Below are positions 44,020 to 48,611 of a stretch of 48,611 nt of DNA, piece after piece. Position numbers and translations under genes: made by a program. Source of the stretch: an uncultured Saprospiraceae bacterium (lineage in GTDB: Bacteria; Bacteroidota; Bacteroidia; Chitinophagales; Saprospiraceae); the NCBI GenBank assembly GCA_937974625.1, contig CALJVJ010000030.1, forward strand, positions 1-48,611, in the 5' to 3' direction. Position 1 is the first letter of the stretch. Each line of letters opens with the position of its first letter. Below the pieces are notes generated by a model. That model was not told the origin of the DNA and made no database searches. It worked only from the letters and a program-made list of their open reading frames with translations.

Positions 44020-44144
44020 GGGGTGAAAGAAAAATAAAGTGTACAACTTGCAATGGTTTTAGTCCTCTAAAATGTTGACTGTCAAGAAACTTTTGAAGGG
44101 CTAAAGCAATTGCTCAAAAAAGTTGTACACTTTATTTTTACCCC
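44020..44144. repeat. Repeat family R2, copy 2
   Basis: Starts ggggtgaaagaaaaataaag and ends tttatttttacccc. The ends and the inner caatggttttagtcct with agggctaaagcaattg are inverted repeats. Identity to copy 1 (26721-26843) is high by eye, with differences mostly in the loop. The left end directly follows the subtilase stop codon and the right end is 33 bases from the kinase start. Confidence 0.8.
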
Positions 44145-44177
44145 ACTACTAAAGTATTATGATGTGGTAATAAAAAT

Positions 44178-47090
44178 ATGCACCAATTAAGTATTAGATT
44201 TTTTGTTGTTTTAATTTGCTTCCTTTTTTGTGCCAATCTTTCAGCACAAGAGGCAATTACTTATACTACAAAGCAAGGCCTACCTAGTAATCATATCTAT
44301 GATGTAACTCAAGATAGCAATGGTTTTATGTGGTTTGCCACCAATAGAGGGGTGGTTAAATTTGATGGAGTTGCTTTTAAAACCTTTACCGTTAAAGATG
44401 GACTGCCGAATAATGATACATGGAAATTGGAATCGGACTTTCAAGGTCGGGTCTGGTATTTTTCAAAAAGTAATTATCAGGGGTATATCCAGAACGATAG
44501 TGTTTATAAGTTCATAGTGCAGGACAGTGCAGTAATAAATCCGAATAATATTTCAGTTAGTAAGGACAATGTCTGGATGGATTTAACGATAAATAATCCT
44601 ATCACGTTGAAAGATAACCAGCTAGAAAGCGTATTTACTATTGATTCTAAAAGGTTAGATAATTTTATCAAAAAACAATTAAAACCCAATCAATTACCAG
44701 TAACGCAACCTTTTATTCGGTTAAATCCAAGTTTGGGCCACTATGTGGTGATTTTAAATAAAGAATTATTTGTATTAGATAAGGATATGAATATTCTATT
44801 TGTTAATAAACATGATTTGCCAAACATGTATAGGAGTAGTTCTCCAATCAATAAAAGTGGGGCGATGCCGAATCAAACTTTTTATTTGACAACAGGAGAA
44901 GGAATCTTATTAATCAATCATAAAACTAAGTTCTCAAAGTATTATAAGTATGAAGGACTGCTAGGTCATAAAAAGATAATTGAAGTTTATTGCAACGGAA
45001 TTTTTGAGGAAATACAATTTAGTACAGAAGGGTATTTATTGCGCTTTGATTACGACCTTAACCTTATTGAGAACATTTCCTTTCCGCAATCGATACCTAA
45101 CCATAGAAGTTATAAGGATAGAGACGGAAATATTTGGTCAATAAATTTAGGAAAAGGGATTACTTTCCAACCAAATACCTTACTACAAAATAAATATTAC
45201 TTATTAGAGAAAAATATCCAGAAAATAGGATTGCTTGACGAATCGCTTTTAGTAGGTATTATTGGCGAAGGTTTTTTTGAATATATGGAACAGAAGGACA
45301 ATTTTGTTAAGAGAGTAAATCAAAAATTTGGCAAAATTTATCAAATTAGTTACAATAAAAATAGTCAAAGAGGTTATTTAGCTACTGATTATGCTCCAAT
45401 AGTTTACGAGAATGATTCTTTTAAAAGTTTTATATTCAATGGTAAAAACGGAGCTAAATATTTGAAACAGTTTAAAGATTTCCTCTATATATTAACTTCA
45501 AGTAATCTAATTAAAAGAAATTTAAAAACAGAGACTAGGATGCATCTCGAACCAAGGCGAGGGTTAATTATAGCAGAAGTTCATCAAAATCGGTTGTATA
45601 TAGGAGCAAGTGATGGTTTGTATATTTTACAAAATGATGTTTTAATAAAACCAGAGATAAAAGAGGAATTGTTAAATATGCCTATTTTATCTTTTTTAAG
45701 TACGGAAGAATATCTAATAGTAGGTACAGATGGACGGGGTATTTATTTATTTGGTGAGGATGAAATAATTCATTTAAGGAATACAGAAGATTTAAGCATC
45801 CAAAGAATCATTAAAAAAGAGCATGCATTGTGGGTGGGCACCCAAAAAGGCGTATTAAAGGTCGATTTGGATACCAATAACTTAGAGGATACTAAAATTA
45901 CAAATGCATTTTTTGAAGAAGATGGTTTATTACAAAATAATACCAATGATATTTACCTAGAAGGAAAAGCCCTTTATGCGGCAAGTGATAAAGGATTAGC
46001 AAAACTAGATTTAAGCAATGATATTTATCAAAAAAAGCCCAAATTATATTTCAAAACGGCAAAAGATACTTTGAAATATAGCGGAAGTGAACGAGATAAT
46101 ATTAGCATTGCTTTTTCGGTGATGGATTATGTAAGTCAAGAAAACTATCGATACGAATATCGGTTATTACCTAATCAGAAAGAATGGACAAGTACTACGA
46201 CCCAAGCGATAAATTTTTCTAGCTTGTCTCCTAATTTCTATACCTTAAAAGTAAAAGTAACAGACCATCATGGAAATCAAAGTATAAAGAATCAATATAT
46301 TGAGATTGTCCCAGCATGGTATCAAACGAATTTGGCAAAGGTTGGATTTACGATTCTGTCTATTATTCTTATGAGTGGAGTATTCAAAATGATTCAGCTT
46401 AGAATTCAGCGGAAAGAACAACTGAAAGTACAGCAAGAAAAGAGATTGGCAGGTTTGGAGCTACAAGCACTTCGTTCCCAAATGAATCCCCACTTTGTAC
46501 ATAATTCTTTAAATGCTATTCTATACTATATTCAAAGAAGTGAGAAGGAACTATCTGAAAAGTATCTAGTGAAATTTTCAAAATTAATTCGATTATTTTT
46601 TGAATATTCTCGCAAACAAAATATTGCCATAAAAAACGAAATAGATTTGTTAAATTATTATTTACAAGTAGAAAAATTGCGATTTGAAGATAAGCTCCTA
46701 TATGAAATAAATGTAGATGAAAAAATAGATGTGGAAGAATATCTTATTCCTTCTATGATTTTGCAACCGATTGTTGAAAATGCGGTCAATCATGGATTAT
46801 TTCATAAACCAGGCGTAGGTAGGGTACAAATTAATTTCATTTATCTAAATAATATAGCTTATAAAGTTACCATTAAAGATGATGGGATAGGAATTGATAA
46901 ATCAAAAGAAATTTTTATGAGGTCCTCAAAGAGTTACCAATCTCGCTCCACTAATGTTCTTAATGAACGCTTAGCTTTATTAAAGCAAAGCAAAGAGTGG
47001 GACATTATTTATAGTATTGAAGACCTATCTAAAAAAAGTGAAACAACAGGAACAATCGTTACGCTAACATTTAAACAATCAAATAATTAA
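44178..47090 (+). CDS. Two-component propeller sensor histidine kinase (LytS-type output)
   Basis: A 970-residue protein with signal peptide (about 1-23, NLSAQ). A large periplasmic region contains beta-propeller repeats such as GLPSNHIYDVTQDSNGFMWFATNRGVVKFDG and GTQKGVLKVDL. A Y_Y_Y-like beta domain (about 635-710, YRYEYRLLPNQKEW ... LKVKVTDHHGNQ), a membrane segment (about 718-738) and a His_kinase plus HATPase C-terminus follow. The phospho-acceptor is His772 in NPHFVHNSLNAI and the ATP lobe has PSMILQPIVENAVNHGL and DDGIGI. It overlaps the response regulator gene by one base (TAATG), so translation is coupled. Confidence 0.93.
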   Translation: MHQLSIRFFVVLICFLFCANLSAQEAITYTTKQGLPSNHIYDVTQDSNGFMWFATNRGVVKFDGVAFKTFTVKDGLPNNDTWKLESDFQGRVWYFSKSNYQGYIQNDSVYKFIVQDSAVINPNNISVSKDNVWMDLTINNPITLKDNQLESVFTIDSKRLDNFIKKQLKPNQLPVTQPFIRLNPSLGHYVVILNKELFVLDKDMNILFVNKHDLPNMYRSSSPINKSGAMPNQTFYLTTGEGILLINHKTKFSKYYKYEGLLGHKKIIEVYCNGIFEEIQFSTEGYLLRFDYDLNLIENISFPQSIPNHRSYKDRDGNIWSINLGKGITFQPNTLLQNKYYLLEKNIQKIGLLDESLLVGIIGEGFFEYMEQKDNFVKRVNQKFGKIYQISYNKNSQRGYLATDYAPIVYENDSFKSFIFNGKNGAKYLKQFKDFLYILTSSNLIKRNLKTETRMHLEPRRGLIIAEVHQNRLYIGASDGLYILQNDVLIKPEIKEELLNMPILSFLSTEEYLIVGTDGRGIYLFGEDEIIHLRNTEDLSIQRIIKKEHALWVGTQKGVLKVDLDTNNLEDTKITNAFFEEDGLLQNNTNDIYLEGKALYAASDKGLAKLDLSNDIYQKKPKLYFKTAKDTLKYSGSERDNISIAFSVMDYVSQENYRYEYRLLPNQKEWTSTTTQAINFSSLSPNFYTLKVKVTDHHGNQSIKNQYIEIVPAWYQTNLAKVGFTILSIILMSGVFKMIQLRIQRKEQLKVQQEKRLAGLELQALRSQMNPHFVHNSLNAILYYIQRSEKELSEKYLVKFSKLIRLFFEYSRKQNIAIKNEIDLLNYYLQVEKLRFEDKLLYEINVDEKIDVEEYLIPSMILQPIVENAVNHGLFHKPGVGRVQINFIYLNNIAYKVTIKDDGIGIDKSKEIFMRSSKSYQSRSTNVLNERLALLKQSKEWDIIYSIEDLSKKSETTGTIVTLTFKQSNN

Positions 47091-47842
47091 TGAATATTAC
47101 TGCAGTCCTCATTGATGATGAACGAAAAGCATTGGCTATTTTAAAAAACAAAATTGAACAAGAATACCCTCAAATAGAAATTATTGGAACAAGTCAATCT
47201 CCTAAAGAAGGGCTTGAATTAATTCAAAATTTAAAACCTCAGTTGGTTTTTTTAGACGTCGCCATGCCAGAAATGAGTGGCTTTGATTTATTAGAAAAAG
47301 TAGGTAATCCAGATTTTGAAGTCATATTTGTAACTGCTTTTGATGAGTACGCAATAGAAGCGATTCGTTATTGTGCGATTGGTTATTTAGTCAAACCTGT
47401 TGATACAGAGGATTTTGTAGACGCGGTGAATAAGGCTATCCAAAATATAGATGAAAAGACTGCATTTTTAAAAAATAAGCTGTTAATTGAGAATTTAGGA
47501 ATCCCAACTAATCAAAAAAAACGAATCGCCATTTCTTCGGCGGACGGATTAGAGTTTGTAAAAATTAAAGACATTATTTATTGTCAAGGAGTCAAAGGTT
47601 ACACCAAGGTAAATCTAGTCAATAAAAAAGCTATTTTGAGTACCCAAAGTATTGGTCATTTTAATAAAATTTTAGAAAATCAAGACTTTTATATGGTGCA
47701 TAAGTCCTATGTCATTAATATAAATCATCTAGAAAAATACCTCAATGAGGGAGTAGCAGTGCTAACAGAAAACATAGAAGTTCCAGTGTCTAGAACTAGA
47801 AAAAGCGACTTTTTAGATACGTTAAAGACTAGGTTAGGATAA
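47090..47842 (+). CDS. LytTR response regulator, partner of the propeller kinase
   Basis: A 250-residue regulator. The receiver domain (1-120) has the acidic pair D9/D10, phospho-acceptor D56 (FLDVAMPEMSG), T82 and K102 (LVKPVD). The LytTR DNA-binding domain (about 150-250) reads RIAISSADGLEFVKIKDIIYCQGVKGYTKV ... FYMVHKSYVININHLEKYL. Such domains bind direct repeats upstream of target genes. Its target is not evident in the window. Confidence 0.95.
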   Translation: MNITAVLIDDERKALAILKNKIEQEYPQIEIIGTSQSPKEGLELIQNLKPQLVFLDVAMPEMSGFDLLEKVGNPDFEVIFVTAFDEYAIEAIRYCAIGYLVKPVDTEDFVDAVNKAIQNIDEKTAFLKNKLLIENLGIPTNQKKRIAISSADGLEFVKIKDIIYCQGVKGYTKVNLVNKKAILSTQSIGHFNKILENQDFYMVHKSYVININHLEKYLNEGVAVLTENIEVPVSRTRKSDFLDTLKTRLG

Positions 47843-48095
47843 ATATTTTAGCCTTCAAAAACAGGTAATCGACTCAAGTATACAGATAATCAATTGAAAC
47901 CTACCAATCATAGATTTTATCAAAAAAAAATCAAATAAAAAGAGATATTTGTTAAATAATAGTTTGTTTAATTATGCTAAACCCCAAAAGTTATTATTTG
48001 GCTGTTATGAAAAATAAATGTGGCATAATTCAGCTCTCTATTAACAATAAAAACCAAATGTGGTAATTCATTTATTGAATGCCCTCATTTAAAAA
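47843..48095. other. Gene-free spacer downstream of the two-component operon
   Basis: AT-rich with no coding support; nothing recognised apart from the terminator that follows. Confidence 0.4.
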
Positions 48096-48139
48096 GCGAA
48101 GCAGTCATTCCATTGGTTTAATGGTATGGCTGCTTGCTA
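48096..48139 (+). terminator. Probable terminator of the two-component operon
   Basis: agcagtcattccat (48100-48113) pairs with atggtatggctgct (48121-48134) with one mismatch and one G-U; the outer agc/gct extend it. It is followed by atttaattttgttttta. It is far (254 bases) from the stop codon. Confidence 0.5.
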
Positions 48140-48198
48140 TTTAATTTTGTTTTTACCCAAAAAAAATGTTGTTCAAAATATTTTGAACAATAGAAAAA

Positions 48199-48237
48199 GA
48201 AAAGGAGCGTCGATGTCAATCATCAACGCTCCTTTTC
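48199..48237 (-). terminator. Terminator of the surface-protein gene at the right edge
   Basis: gaaaaggagcgt pairs perfectly with acgctccttttc, then gatg with catc across a mismatch, loop tcaat. It lies 21 bases past the stop codon at 48258, and the plus-strand A-run on the left gives the T-tail. Confidence 0.85.
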
Positions 48238-48257
48238 TTTTTAATAGCTTATAATTT

Positions 48258-48611
48258 TTATTTCTCTAAGGCCAAAAGCCGTTGTTCAATTTTTTCTAAT
48301 CTATTCTTCAATGCTTCATTTTCCGCTTTCAGCGTTTGATTTTCTTTATTCATCTGGATACTGTGCAAAAATAATTCTTCAATTTTTTCTTGTTGAAGGA
48401 TGGTCATTTTAGCTAAAGGAATCCCGTTTTTATCAAGGGTTTCACCAGCGGGGATATTAGGTAAATGTCCATTATGTGCAATAAATTGTTCTACTTCTTC
48501 AAGTGGTTGAAGTTGATAGTCTTTTTCAAAAACATAATCTGCCCATTGGTCTTCCGTAATAATTAAACATTCTTCGGTTAGGATACCTCCTTTGACAAAT
48601 AGATTAAAATT
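48258..48611 (-). CDS. C-terminal end of a tail-fibre-like surface protein (5' part beyond window)
   Basis: 118 codons in frame end at a TAA (48258-48260). The sequence ADYVFEKDYQLQPLEEVEQFIAHNGHLPNIPAGETLDKNGIPLAKMTILQQEKIEELFLHSIQMNKENQTLKAENEALKNRLEKIEQRLLALEK is a pattern common at the C-termini of Bacteroidota surface and tail-fibre-like proteins, ending in a coiled coil. The N-terminal body is not visible. Confidence 0.8.
   Translation of the reverse strand, partial: NFNLFVKGGILTEECLIITEDQWADYVFEKDYQLQPLEEVEQFIAHNGHLPNIPAGETLDKNGIPLAKMTILQQEKIEELFLHSIQMNKENQTLKAENEALKNRLEKIEQRLLALEK

Noticed and set aside
1..48611. Prophage, integrative element or antiphage defence island
   Set aside because: No integrase, transposase, capsid, restriction or toxin-antitoxin genes are visible; the content is housekeeping and envelope genes.

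Overview
The window reads as a chromosomal segment of an AT-rich member of the Bacteroidota, most likely in or near the Saprospiria. This rests on type IX secretion (T9SS) C-terminal sorting domains, families largely confined to this phylum (DUF6495, DUF4293, DUF5683, START-like), lipoboxes followed by Lys/Asp, promoters of the TAnnTTTG type and little Shine-Dalgarno signal. The species cannot be named from sequence alone. There is no prophage, plasmid, integrase or transposase gene, so this is ordinary chromosome salted with small repeats.

Layout. 1-5.9 kb (minus): an M28 peptidase cut by the window edge, an OmpA-type lipoprotein, a coiled-coil membrane-anchored protein, DUF6495 and Xaa-Pro aminopeptidase. 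6-13.9 kb: DUF1015, a metallophosphoesterase, a small secreted protein, a GH2 glycosidase, DUF4293, a FAD oxidoreductase and a small membrane protein. 13.9-20.3 kb (minus): a START-like protein, two FKBP lipoproteins, a LVIVD-repeat T9SS cargo protein and an acyl-CoA dehydrogenase fused to SCP2. 20.9-30 kb: an alpha/beta hydrolase, the amt-PII ammonium pair, Tex, a Rho-binding antiterminator (Rof-like), DUF3179, an outer-membrane barrel and a second alpha/beta hydrolase. 30.6 kb: tRNA-Ser(UGA). 31-35.6 kb: a long leader, a 938-residue collagen-like protein and a T9SS-sorted partner. 35.8-41.5 kb (minus): a membrane helix-hairpin-helix protein with an OmpA protein, DUF5683, CCA-adding enzyme and DusB. 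41.6-47.8 kb (plus): FdhD, a subtilase lipoprotein, and a propeller sensor kinase overlapping its LytTR response regulator. The last 350 bases hold the 3' end of a tail-fibre-like surface protein gene.

Functional themes. Much of the content concerns the cell envelope and secretion: OmpA proteins, FKBP lipoproteins, T9SS cargo and the collagen-like surface protein. The rest is housekeeping: tRNA maturation and modification, nitrogen uptake, transcription termination control and peptide turnover.

The most unusual parts are (1) the collagen-like gene, with three inserted Asp/Asn-rich Cys-flanked modules, recent internal duplications, a long leader carrying a terminator-like hairpin, and a downstream T9SS partner; (2) a set of small fold-back repeats (two families with two copies each, plus related singletons), two of which sit so close to genes that their ends hold or touch the stop codon; (3) a 29-bp palindrome-bearing tandem array at 28239-28470; and (4) two fold-back elements with a shared core lying just upstream of minus-strand start codons.
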